Source of the DNA: Nocardiopsis algeriensis
Lineage (GTDB): Bacteria > Actinomycetota > Actinomycetes > Streptosporangiales > Streptosporangiaceae
DNA: 64,000 nucleotides
Direction of reading: 5' to 3'
Assembly: GCF_014203695.1 (NCBI RefSeq)
Contig: NZ_JACHJO010000005.1
Location: 62,001-126,000 of the forward strand
The position numbers and the translations under genes were made by a program. Under the pieces are notes generated by a model, which was not told the origin of the DNA, made no database searches, and was given only the letters and a program-made list of their open reading frames with translations. How positions within the stretch are numbered: the first letter of the stretch is position 1; each line of letters begins with the position of its first letter. Of the stretch, positions 32,899 to 40,668 are shown one piece after another.

Positions 32899-33332
32899 TC
32901 CTTCCGGGTGCTGGTGTGCCGCGGCAGTGCGGACAGGTGCGGGCCGACCTGGCGTACGAGGCGGTTGATCTCGAAGGCGGCCTGGCCCATGTCGCAGGTG
33001 GATTCGGTGATCAGGGTCAGTGAGGCGCCCTGGCCGGCGGCCAGGACGAAGAAGAACGCGGTGTCCATCTCCACGACGGTCTGGCGCACCTGGGAGGCGC
33101 CCAGTTGGGTGCGGGCTCCGCGGGCCAGGCTGGCGAAGCCTGCGGCGATGGCGGCCAGGCGTTCTCCTTCGTCCCGGTCCAGGCCGGGGGAGGCCGACAG
33201 GAGGAGTCCGTCGGCCGACAGCAGCAGGGCGTGGCGTGCGCCGGCGACCCGTTCGACGAGGTCGCCCATGAGCCAGTCCAGGGTCGCGGCGGGGGACTGT
33301 GTGTCCGCTGTGCCTTCAACCGGTGTCGACAT
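32895..33332 (-). CDS. cvnB: Conservon roadblock/LC7 protein (CvnB)
   Basis: A 145-residue roadblock/LC7 protein. The domain runs from LDWLMGDLVERVAGARHALL through DGLLLSASPGLDRDEGE and VEMDTAFFFVLAAG to DMGQAAFEINRLVRQVG. Such proteins act as GTPase-activating or scaffold partners of Ras-like GTPases. The gene overlaps the end of the kinase gene by 17 bases and the start of cvnC by four, so translation of the set is tightly coupled. Confidence 0.92.
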   Translation of the reverse strand: MSTPVEGTADTQSPAATLDWLMGDLVERVAGARHALLLSADGLLLSASPGLDRDEGERLAAIAAGFASLARGARTQLGASQVRQTVVEMDTAFFFVLAAGQGASLTLITESTCDMGQAAFEINRLVRQVGPHLSALPRHTSTRKE

Positions 33333-35538
33333 CGTTGTTCGCCTTCCTGTGGGGCTGGTCGTCGTCGTGGTGGGAGCGGCCGCGCAGTGATCCTGCCTGG
33401 AGGGCGTTCATCATCGACCGGATCTCGGTCAGGGGCCGTTCCCCGGTGGGGGGTGGTGCTGTCGGGGGCGGAGGTGCGGGGGTGCGGCGGCGCCGTACCG
33501 GCAGTCCCTTGTAGGTGTCGCCGGTGGGATCGGGGGTCGGGGGCGGATCGGAGACCGGTGCGGGGCCCGGGCCGGGAGGCGGGGCGGTCGGGGTCGGGCG
33601 CTTCCGGGGGTCGGTGGTGTGCGCGGGCCGGGCCTGTTCGTCGGTCAGGGTGTGCTCGGGCAGGTGCAGGTGGGCGTGCACGCCCTCGGGTTCGGCGGCC
33701 TGCAGACGGACGCGCAGGCCGTGGTGTCCGGCGATGGTGGCGACCACGAACAGGCCCAGGGGGGAGTTCTCGCGCATGGAGGCCAGGTCGAAGCGGGGCG
33801 GGTCGGCCAGCAGGGCGTTGGCCTGTTCGAGCTGGTCGGGGCCCATGCCCAGGCCGCGGTCGGTCACGGTGATGCGGCAGCCCGCGCCGGGGGTGTGTTC
33901 GCCGCTGACGAGGACCTCGGTGCCGGGCGGGGAGAAGGCGGTGGCGTTCTCCAGGAGCTCGGCCAGGAGGCGTACCACGTCGGAGGCCACGCGGCCGTGT
34001 ACGGCTGCGGCGGGCAGGTGTTGGGGGCGGACCCGGGTGTAGTCCTCGATCTCGCTGGCGGCGGCGCGGACGGCCTCGTGCAGTCGTACGGGTGTGTGGT
34101 GGCGGCGGGTGGGGGTGTCGCCGCTGAGCAGCATGAGGTTTTCGGCGTTGCGGCGCATCTGGGTGCTGAAGTGGTCGATGCGAAAGAGCGATTCCAGGAT
34201 TTTGGGGTCGGTCTCGTCGCGTTCGAGGCGGTCCAGGAGGGCGAGCTGGCGGTGGACCAGGGACTGGGTGCGCCGGGCGATGTTGCGGAAGACGGCGCGG
34301 ACGCCCGCGCGCAGGCGGGCCTGTTCGACGGCGGCGGTGACGGCTGCGTGCTGGGCGGTGTTGAAGGCGCGGGCGACGTCGCCGATCTCGTCGTTGTGTT
34401 CGGTGTGTACGGGGGGTACCTCGGTGTCGGCGTCGATGTCGTGGCCGGCGTGCAGCCGGGCGGTGACGTCGGGCAGGCGCTGGTGGGCGTGTTCGAGGGT
34501 GGCGGTGCGCAGGCGGTTCATGCGTCGGGCCAGGCGTCTGGTGGCCTGGGCGGTGAGGGCGATGGAGGCCAGTGCGGCGGCCAGGGCGGGGATGCTGACG
34601 AGGAGTGTGCTGCGGGTCAGGTCGGTTGCCTGCCGGTTCGCGGTGTCGGCGGCGTGGCGGGCCTGGGTGTGTTCGAGGCCGCGCATGCGCTGGTCGACGG
34701 CTTCGGCGGCGCCTTGCCAGGCGGAGGTGTTGACGGGGAAGGCGGTGGTGTTCTGGGGTGGGTGGGCGACGATGGTGTCCTGCATGAGGTAGACGCGCTG
34801 CAGGGCGGAGTAGGAGTCGAGTTCGAGGTAGGTCTGGGCGTCGCGGGCTTTCAGTCCGGTGCCGATCTGCTCCCATGTGTAGGCCTGGGCTCCGGCGGCG
34901 GCGACGAACTGGGCGTGGGCGGTGGGGGTGAAGGTGTCGGTGGCCACGGCGTGTGCCAGGACGGTGTCCTGGCGGTTGAGGAGTTCGCGGGTGCGCATGA
35001 GGGCGGTGAGGGCGCGCATGTGCGGTACCTGGTCGCTGTGGGCGCGGGCGGTGAGGGAGTCCCATACCTGGAGGCCGAGGTGGATGGTGTCGGTGTAGGC
35101 CTGGGCGGTGGCGGCGGGGGAGCGTTGGGCGGGGGCTCGGGCGTCGGTGTGGGTGCGGTGGTTGTCGAGTCCTTGGAGGAGTTGGCGGAACTGTCGGGCG
35201 GAGGCGGGCAGTTCGTCGGGGGTGAAGCGGTCGAGGGCGTTGTCGAGGTCGTGGACGGCGGTGTCGGTGTCGTGGCGGGCCTGTCGGAGGGTGTCGGCGG
35301 TGGTGGGGGAGCCGTTGGCCGATTCCATGGTGGCGCGGCGTTCGCGTTGGAGTGCGCTGATGGTGTCGGCGGTGGCCAGGCCGATGTGTTCGGTGAGGGC
35401 GGCGGTGGTGCGCAGTTCGCGGATCTGGCCGGTGAGGTGGGCGGCCAGGAGTGCGCACACGAGCAGCAGCAGGGTGCTGGGGACGAGGACCAGCGTGATC
35501 ATGCGGGCGCGGAGCGACCGGCGCTTGTCGTGTGCCAT
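33316..35538 (-). CDS. cvnA: Conservon sensor histidine kinase-like protein with NIT domain (CvnA)
   Basis: A 740-residue membrane protein. Helix 1 (MITLVLVPSTLLLLVCALLA) and helix 2 near residue 315 (LVSIPALAAALASIALTA) bracket an extracellular nitrate/nitrite-sensing-type helical domain with the RERRATMES motif. A HAMP-like part with EIGDVARAFN follows, then an HATPase: ELLENATAFSPPG (N box), VTDRGLGMGPDQL (G1), and SPLGLFVVATIAGHHG (G2). The dimerisation region lacks a normal phospho-histidine box, as usual in conservons. A 120-residue proline-rich tail ends it. It opens the cvnABCD operon; the ribosome site is weak (CGAG before ATG 35538). Confidence 0.9.
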   Translation of the reverse strand: MAHDKRRSLRARMITLVLVPSTLLLLVCALLAAHLTGQIRELRTTAALTEHIGLATADTISALQRERRATMESANGSPTTADTLRQARHDTDTAVHDLDNALDRFTPDELPASARQFRQLLQGLDNHRTHTDARAPAQRSPAATAQAYTDTIHLGLQVWDSLTARAHSDQVPHMRALTALMRTRELLNRQDTVLAHAVATDTFTPTAHAQFVAAAGAQAYTWEQIGTGLKARDAQTYLELDSYSALQRVYLMQDTIVAHPPQNTTAFPVNTSAWQGAAEAVDQRMRGLEHTQARHAADTANRQATDLTRSTLLVSIPALAAALASIALTAQATRRLARRMNRLRTATLEHAHQRLPDVTARLHAGHDIDADTEVPPVHTEHNDEIGDVARAFNTAQHAAVTAAVEQARLRAGVRAVFRNIARRTQSLVHRQLALLDRLERDETDPKILESLFRIDHFSTQMRRNAENLMLLSGDTPTRRHHTPVRLHEAVRAAASEIEDYTRVRPQHLPAAAVHGRVASDVVRLLAELLENATAFSPPGTEVLVSGEHTPGAGCRITVTDRGLGMGPDQLEQANALLADPPRFDLASMRENSPLGLFVVATIAGHHGLRVRLQAAEPEGVHAHLHLPEHTLTDEQARPAHTTDPRKRPTPTAPPPGPGPAPVSDPPPTPDPTGDTYKGLPVRRRRTPAPPPPTAPPPTGERPLTEIRSMMNALQAGSLRGRSHHDDDQPHRKANNDVDTG

Positions 35539-35862
35539 GGGCTCGTTTTCGGGGAGGGGGAGGGCGGGGGAGAAAAGAAAGAGGGGATTGCCCTCCGGAG
35601 GGGGGTTGTTCCGGATTTTCCCTGAGTGAACCGCTTGTGCGGGGGGTGGTGCAAGTCCGCGGTGGCGGCGGGGGCCCTGTGGCGGGTGTCGGCGCAGGTC
35701 AATGGCCGGGGCTCAGGTTGGTAACGGACTGCCCGGCTGTGAATCCGTGTGGTAAATGCGGTTGTTTCTCCCGCGCATTCAAATCAGACAAAGAGGTGCT
35801 TTTATCGCATTGGTCGGGGGAGGGGCCTGCCGGCGCCCGGGCCGGGGCCGGCCCGGGGCGTC
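35539..35862. other. Intergene before the conservon
   Basis: These 324 bases hold no supported gene. The half next to cvnA is purine/pyrimidine biased; 35745-35815 is AT-richer and probably carries the conservon promoter on the minus strand. A weak eight-base hairpin (35836-35843 with 35850-35857) near the acyl-CoA synthetase stop may end that transcript. Confidence 0.5.
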
Positions 35863-37464
35863 TCAGCGCAGGCGCGCCCGGCGCATCTTGCCCGAGGCGG
35901 TGCGCGGCAGCTCGGGAACGAAGTCGATCCGCTCGGGCGCGGCATGGGTGGCGAAGCGCTCGGCCACCCACGCCTTGAGCTCGCGGGCCAGCTCCCCGCC
36001 CTCCTGGGCCCCTGCCTCGAGGACCACCCGCGCCGCCACCAGCTGCCCGGCCAGTTCGTCGGGCAGCGAGTAGACGCCGCACTCCTGGACGGCGGGGTGC
36101 TCGGACAGGACCGCCTCGACCTCGCTGGGGCCCACCCGGTAGCCGCGGCTGAGGATCGCCCCGTCGTCGCGTGTGGAGAAGAACAGGCGCTCCTGCCGGT
36201 CCAGGATGCCGGTGTCACCGGTCAGGTAGTAGGAGCGGTCGGGGGTGAAGCGCAGCCGGGAGGCCGAGTCGTTGTCCAGGTACCCCTCGAACCACGCCAG
36301 CGGGCTGCGGGCCAGGTCCAGTGCCACGCGCCCGTAGGCGCCCAGCGGGGCGGGCTCGTCGGTGAGGGCCTCCAGGACCGACACCTTCCACCCCGGCAGG
36401 GCGGGGCCGATCGATCCGCGCGCCGGTTCGGCGCCGTCCTGGCCGGTGTCGCCGTTGGGTACGCCCACGCACCAGCCCAGCTCGGTCTGCCCGTAGTGGT
36501 CGCGCACCGGGACACCGAAGACGTCGCGGACCCAGTCGGTCACGTCGGGCGCCAGCGGCTCGCCGAAGCTGGCCATGCGCTCGACCACGACCTCGGGCGG
36601 CAGCGTCTTGGTGGCCGCCCGCAGGGTCCGGTAGGTGGTGGGGTCCGAGGCCAGGTTGGTCACCCCGTACATCCCCAGCACGTCCAGGGTCAGTTCCGGG
36701 TCGAAGAACCCGGCGCGCAGGGCCAGGGAGGCATGGCCGGCCAGCAGGGGGGAGATCAGCCCGTGGTAGAGGCCGTAGGCGGTGCCCGGGGCGGCGGTGT
36801 TCCAGTACACGTCCTGGTCGCGCACCCCCAGCCCGTGGTGGTGGTAGGAGTGCATGGCCGCGAGCGCGCGCACGGGAACCGGCACGCCCCGGGCCGGTCC
36901 GACGAGGCTGGAGACGTAGAGCAGGGCCATCAGCCCGTCGCCGCCGACGGCGGCGTCGTCGACGGCCGCGCCGGGGCGTGCCAGGTCGGTGAGGGTGCGG
37001 TCCCCGTCGCGCAGGGGGGCGGGGCCGGTGGTGGCGACCTGCCAGGCGGGGGAGGGGGCGTCGAGCTTGGCGCGGTTGTCGTCGTCGGCCACGACCAGGC
37101 GGGCGCCCGAGCCGATCAGCCGCTCCTGGACGGCGGAGGGGGCGAAGGAGGACAGCAGGGGGACCAGGACGGCGCCCAGGCGCCAGACGGCCAGGGCCGT
37201 GACGGTGAGGTCGATGCCCTTGGGGACGAGGGTGGCGACGCGGTCGCCGGCGGTGATGCCCGTCTCGGCCAGGCCCGCGGCCAGGGCGCGGGAGCGTTCG
37301 GCGAGTTCGCCGAAGGTCAGGGTGGTGGGGGCCAGGTCGGGGCCGATCTGGGTGGTGGCGACGCGGTCGGGGTCGTGGCGGTCGCACAGCAGGTGGGCCA
37401 CCGATGTGGCGGGGGAGTCGTAGGTGGCGAGCCAGTCGCGTATGCGGTGCGCCGGATCGGGCAT
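35863..37464 (-). CDS. Acyl-CoA synthetase-like AMP-binding protein with degenerate P-loop
   Basis: A 533-residue ANL-superfamily protein. Most motifs are intact: DHYGQTELGW (A5, about residue 325), YYLTGDTGILD (A7, about 405), SRGYRVGPSEVEAVL (A8 hinge) and the catalytic lysine in PRTASGKMRRARLR at the C-terminus. The phosphate-binding loop A3, normally TSGTTGxPKG, reads LLYVSSLVGPARGV near residue 180: the threonines are lost and lysine is replaced by arginine. The enzyme may be slow, altered or non-adenylating. The overall layout resembles medium-chain acyl-CoA synthetases. ATG 37464 has no strong ribosome site. It is divergent from an acyltransferase-like gene. Confidence 0.8.
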   Translation of the reverse strand: MPDPAHRIRDWLATYDSPATSVAHLLCDRHDPDRVATTQIGPDLAPTTLTFGELAERSRALAAGLAETGITAGDRVATLVPKGIDLTVTALAVWRLGAVLVPLLSSFAPSAVQERLIGSGARLVVADDDNRAKLDAPSPAWQVATTGPAPLRDGDRTLTDLARPGAAVDDAAVGGDGLMALLYVSSLVGPARGVPVPVRALAAMHSYHHHGLGVRDQDVYWNTAAPGTAYGLYHGLISPLLAGHASLALRAGFFDPELTLDVLGMYGVTNLASDPTTYRTLRAATKTLPPEVVVERMASFGEPLAPDVTDWVRDVFGVPVRDHYGQTELGWCVGVPNGDTGQDGAEPARGSIGPALPGWKVSVLEALTDEPAPLGAYGRVALDLARSPLAWFEGYLDNDSASRLRFTPDRSYYLTGDTGILDRQERLFFSTRDDGAILSRGYRVGPSEVEAVLSEHPAVQECGVYSLPDELAGQLVAARVVLEAGAQEGGELARELKAWVAERFATHAAPERIDFVPELPRTASGKMRRARLR

Positions 37465-37584
37465 CGGTGGTCATCCTCGTTTTTGGTGGATTGATGGTGT
37501 GGGGAGGGGTTGTGTCAACACTATGCCCATCTGTGAGGTGGGCCTCACTCGTCACCGGGTTCGGGCATGGGCGATGATGTCGGG

Positions 37585-38604
37585 ATGAATGCTGCTGTGG
37601 CCGCGGAGCGGCTTGGTCTCGGTGAGGATGTGCGCGCATGGTTGGCGGAGGCCGAGGGCCTGGCCGACCCGGCAAGGCCCCTGGACCTGCCCTCGGGGGC
37701 GCGGGCCGAGCGGGTGTGGGACCTGTTCGCGCTGGAGCCGGAGGACCGCGCCGAGGTGGCGCGGCTGTGGCCGGGGCCGCAGGGGCAGGGCTGGCCGGAG
37801 GAGGCCTGGTACGTGGCGGTGTGCATGTACCGGCGCCTGTGCGCGGACGCGGATCTGCCGGTGGGGCGGTGGCAGGACTGGCCGGCGCTGGTGGAGGCCG
37901 GTGACCCGCGGGTTCGGATGGCGGCGCTGGTGGCGTTCGCGGCGATGGTCGAGGCCCAGTACGAGGCGCATGCGGCGCTGGGTGTGGACCCGTCGGTGAC
38001 CGGGGCGACGCTGGCCGACGTGGGGGTGCAGATGGCGCGGTCGCGCAGGATGTTCGGCCGCCTGTCGCTGGAGACGGCCTCGTGGGTGGCTGTGCAGTTC
38101 CGCGGGGGCCTGTACTGGGTGGGCGGCCTGCAGTTGGAGCCGAACGTGCTGGGCGAGCAGGGCGAGGTGGAGTGGTATCCGCCGCAGGAGGCGCGGGAGC
38201 TGGGGCCCGGGATGGGGGTGGGTGACCCGGTTCTGCGCCTGCACATCCCGAACAAGGGGCTGGACCCCGCGTCGGTGGACGATGCGCTGGCCCGGGCACG
38301 GGGTTTCGCCAGGGCGCACCTGGGGTGCGACCCGGTGGTGGCCACGTGCACGTCGTGGCTGCTGGACCCGCAGTGGGCGCAGGTGTTGGGGCCCGATTCC
38401 AACATCGTGGCGTTCGGGCGGCGGTTCACGCTGGTGGGGAAGGGGCAGCCGGGGGAGTCGGACGTGTTCCGGTTCGTGTTCGGCATGGCGCGGGTGGACG
38501 TGGAGGCCGCCTCTCGGCGGACGCGGCTGGAGCGTGCGGTGGTGGACCGGTTGCGGGCCGGGGATCGCTGGTGGGTGCGCACCGGGTGGCTGCCGCTGGC
38601 GTGA
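37585..38604 (+). CDS. Acyltransferase-domain protein of unknown substrate
   Basis: A 339-residue soluble protein. The N-terminal half is helical (LGLGEDVRAWLAEAEGLA, WPEEAWYVAVCMYRRLC), and the C-terminal half looks like a GNAT-type acyltransferase fold with VLRLHIPNKGLDPASVDDAL, CDPVVATCTSWLLDPQW and a final FVFGMARVDVEAASRRTRLER. Similar actinobacterial proteins are annotated as acyltransferase-domain proteins without a known acceptor; I infer family only. ATG 37585 is chosen over ATG 37567 because it begins the conserved helical region; neither has a strong ribosome site. It lies divergent from the acyl-CoA synthetase-like gene, so acyl-CoA transfer is conceivable. Confidence 0.65.
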   Translation: MNAAVAAERLGLGEDVRAWLAEAEGLADPARPLDLPSGARAERVWDLFALEPEDRAEVARLWPGPQGQGWPEEAWYVAVCMYRRLCADADLPVGRWQDWPALVEAGDPRVRMAALVAFAAMVEAQYEAHAALGVDPSVTGATLADVGVQMARSRRMFGRLSLETASWVAVQFRGGLYWVGGLQLEPNVLGEQGEVEWYPPQEARELGPGMGVGDPVLRLHIPNKGLDPASVDDALARARGFARAHLGCDPVVATCTSWLLDPQWAQVLGPDSNIVAFGRRFTLVGKGQPGESDVFRFVFGMARVDVEAASRRTRLERAVVDRLRAGDRWWVRTGWLPLA

Positions 38605-38612
38605 GGTGCGGT

Positions 38613-38807
38613 TCAGGTGCGGGGCGGCGGGATGCGGTCGGTGGCGGTGAGCGGCTGGTGGCCGGTGCCGTCGCAGTCGGTGCAGGTGCGGCGGGTCAGG
38701 GTCTGGCCGACGGTGAGGTGCCGGGGCGGCTGGGCGTCGGCGCGTGCGTGGATTGCGACGTGGGTGCCGTTGCCGGTGCAGGTGCGGCACAGGGTGCGGA
38801 TGAGCAT
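38613..38807 (-). CDS. Small zinc-ribbon protein with two CxxCxGxG motifs
   Basis: A 64-residue protein with CRTCTGNGTHVAI at the N-terminus and CTDCDGTGHQPL near the C-terminus. The pair of CxxCxGxG motifs is the hallmark of the DnaJ cysteine-rich zinc module, here reduced to one zinc-binding unit without a J domain. It could be a small zinc ribbon that binds nucleic acid or an unfolded protein, but no function is known to me. The gene sits tail to tail with the acyltransferase gene, eight bases between the stops, and 81 bases from dif. Start ATG 38807. Confidence 0.6.
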   Translation of the reverse strand: MLIRTLCRTCTGNGTHVAIHARADAQPPRHLTVGQTLTRRTCTDCDGTGHQPLTATDRIPPPRT

Positions 38808-38887
38808 GTGCGCAGGATAGGCGGCGGGGTGCGGGGGTGGTGGTGAAGTGGCCCGGATCGCCTGCGGGGAGGGCCTTCCCGCCGGTT

Positions 38888-38915
38888 ACTTGACATAATG
38901 TACATTATCGGCGCT
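38888..38915 (-). other. dif, the XerCD chromosome-dimer resolution site
   Basis: On the minus strand the 28 bases read as arm AGCGCCGATAA, centre TGTACA and arm TTATGTCAAGT. This agrees with the actinobacterial dif consensus I recall (TTSRCCGATAAT, two variable bases, ACATTATGTCAAGT) in 26 of 28 positions, the two mismatches being the outermost. The right arm also resembles the XerD-binding arm of E. coli dif. XerC and XerD would recombine two copies here to resolve chromosome dimers, with FtsK activating them at the division septum. The site lies between genes, as dif does. Its orientation follows the minus strand. Confidence 0.85.
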
Positions 38916-39561
38916 GTGGAGGGGAGTGGGGTTGCGGTGGAGGCCGTACAGCGTCCCTTGCGGCTGCTGGGCGTGTGTGGTCCGGTGCGTGAGGCCGTCG
39001 GCGCGGTCGGCTGCCCGGGGTGCGGGGCTTCGCGTCCCGAGGCCGGCGGGGCGGAGTCGTGAGGCGCATCCGCTCGCGGGGCCGTCTCGGGGGCGTCGCG
39101 GTGTCCTTCCGCCGTTTCGCCGCAGGAGCGCGGGCCGTGCCGGGGCCGTGTCCGTGCCGGTGAGCTGTTACCTCGCCGGTGGCGGGGAGATCGGTCCCTG
39201 TGCGGGCGGGCCCTCCCCGACGTTACGCACCGTGGTGCCGGGGAGTCTGCCGGTTTTTGATGCATAACATGCTTTATGCATCATTTGTATGCTTTTGCGA
39301 AGGTGTCGGTGTGCCGTTTTTTGCGGACGGTCTTCTGCGGGCGGACCGCCGGAGCCGTGGGGCACCTGGCCCGCACCCCGGGCGCGAGCTCCTCGCACGC
39401 CGACGCCCCCTGCCGCGCGGCAGGGCCTCTCCCCCGCCGAAGCCGCAACCCCACACCAAATATCACTTTCTGTAATTAAGTGAATGCTCTCGGGTGCCTC
39501 TCTCCTGTCGGTCGAGCAGTCCTCGGGTGCCGCGGCACCGCGGATCGGGGATGCTGTGGGC
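38916..39561. other. Non-coding stretch between dif and the recombinase
   Basis: No open frame here is convincing. The first half is GC-rich and featureless. Between 39250 and 39300 the DNA turns AT-rich around a perfect 10-base dyad (39258-39283), and there is a second AT-rich patch at 39455-39490 just before the recombinase. The stretch may hold the recombinase promoter and operator, or signals that belong to the dif region. Confidence 0.5.
39258..39283. promoter_or_regulatory. 10-base dyad TGATGCATAA-N6-TTATGCATCA
   Basis: Perfect arms 39258-39267 and 39274-39283, both very AT-rich in a GC-rich genome, lie 343 bases from dif and about 280 bases before the recombinase start. It has the size of a protein-binding operator or recombination core; no T-run makes it a terminator. 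Confidence 0.5.
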
Positions 39562-40569
39562 ATGAGCGTTGAACAGGGGTCCGCGGCCGCAGCGGTCGAG
39601 CAGTACCTGGTCGCCAGACGGGCCGCCAAGCTCTCCCCCCACACCGTGGCCGCCTACCGGCGCGACCTGCGCGGAGTCCTGGAGTGCGTGGCCCGGCTGC
39701 GCGGTGTCGCGGTCGGACAGGTGGCGTTGGCCGACCTGGACGCGACCGCGCTGCGCGGGGCCTTCGCCGAGTACGCCGCCGAACGGGCAGCCGCCAGCGT
39801 GGTGCGGGCGTGGTCCACCTGGAACGGGTTCTTCGACTTCTGGGTGTGCGAGCAGGTCGTGGCGGGCAACCCCATGCCGGCGGTGCCGCGGCCGCGGGTG
39901 CGGCCCTCCTCCCCCAAGCCGCTGCGGGGCGAGGACACCCCCGAGCGTCTGCTGGAGGCGCTGGCGCGCGGTGCCCGCAAGGCCCGGGACCCCTGGCCCG
40001 AACGCGACCTGGCGGTGCTGGCGCTGGCGCTGCTGACGGGGATGCGCTCGGCGGAGATGCTCGCGCTGCGGGTGGACTCGGTGTCGGGGCGCCGGGGCGA
40101 GCGGCGGGTGTGCGTGGTGGGCAAGGGCGGCGGTGAGCGGGTGCTGCCGATCGAGGCGCCGCTGGAGGCGCTGCTGGAAGAGTACCTGCGTACGCGGCGG
40201 GAGCGTTTCGGTGCGGTGGGCGGCGGCGATCCGCTGCTGGTGGACAACCGGGGGCAGGGGCTGCGCAGGGGCGGGCTGCAGTACCTGGTGAAGCAGTGCT
40301 ACAGGCATGCGGGTGTGCACGACCGGGTGGCGCGGGGGACGCTGGTGCACGCGCTGCGGCACACGTTCGCCACGCGTCTTGCCGAGGACGGGGCGTCGGT
40401 GAGCGAGATCATGCACCTTCTGGGGCATGCGTCGGTGGCGTCGTCGCAGGCCTACATCGAGGTGACGGCGCGTGCGCAGCGGGAGGCGGCGTCGGCCAAC
40501 CGCACCTACGGGGTGGTGCGGCGCCTGGTGGCCGATGCGCAGGAGGCGGAAGGGGCGCGGGGCACTTAG
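39562..40569 (+). CDS. Tyrosine recombinase next to dif
   Basis: A 335-residue tyrosine recombinase with all catalytic residues: Arg 162 (TGMRSAE), Lys 188 (VVGKGGGE), His 263 and Arg 266 (HALRHTFATRL), His 289 (LLGHASV) and nucleophile Tyr 298 (SQAYIEV). The N-terminal core-binding domain is seen in KLSPHTVAAYRRDLRGVLE. It is longer than the 300 or so residues typical of XerC/D, with an extra N-terminus and a positively charged loop. Start ATG 39562 lacks a good ribosome site. Its position 650 bases from dif suggests it works at or came to rest at that site. Whether it is a host Xer protein or a relic of a dif-targeting element cannot be told here. Confidence 0.85.
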   Translation: MSVEQGSAAAAVEQYLVARRAAKLSPHTVAAYRRDLRGVLECVARLRGVAVGQVALADLDATALRGAFAEYAAERAAASVVRAWSTWNGFFDFWVCEQVVAGNPMPAVPRPRVRPSSPKPLRGEDTPERLLEALARGARKARDPWPERDLAVLALALLTGMRSAEMLALRVDSVSGRRGERRVCVVGKGGGERVLPIEAPLEALLEEYLRTRRERFGAVGGGDPLLVDNRGQGLRRGGLQYLVKQCYRHAGVHDRVARGTLVHALRHTFATRLAEDGASVSEIMHLLGHASVASSQAYIEVTARAQREAASANRTYGVVRRLVADAQEAEGARGT

Positions 40570-40656
40570 GCCCTGTCGTGTGGACCGTCTCGGGCCGCAC
40601 GGCCGCCCCCGAGGTGCGGTTCCGGGCAGGAAGATCGTGTTCTACATCCGGAGTAC

Positions 40657-40662
40657 TAGGCT
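40657..40662 (+). promoter_or_regulatory. -10 box TAGGCT of the exonuclease III gene
   Basis: TAGGCT ends six bases before GTG 40669, so the transcript is probably leaderless and starts at that codon. The preceding sequence between recombinase stop and here is only 87 bases. Confidence 0.5.
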
Positions 40663-40668
40663 GTCGTT

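Noticed and set aside
38898..39062. A 54-codon open frame that begins inside the dif palindrome (MYIIGAVEGSG and a CPGCGA segment)
   Set aside because: The start codon lies in the dif core, there is no ribosome site, and dif explains the conserved-looking DNA better. A shorter GTG start at 38937 behind GGAGGGGAG is not excluded.
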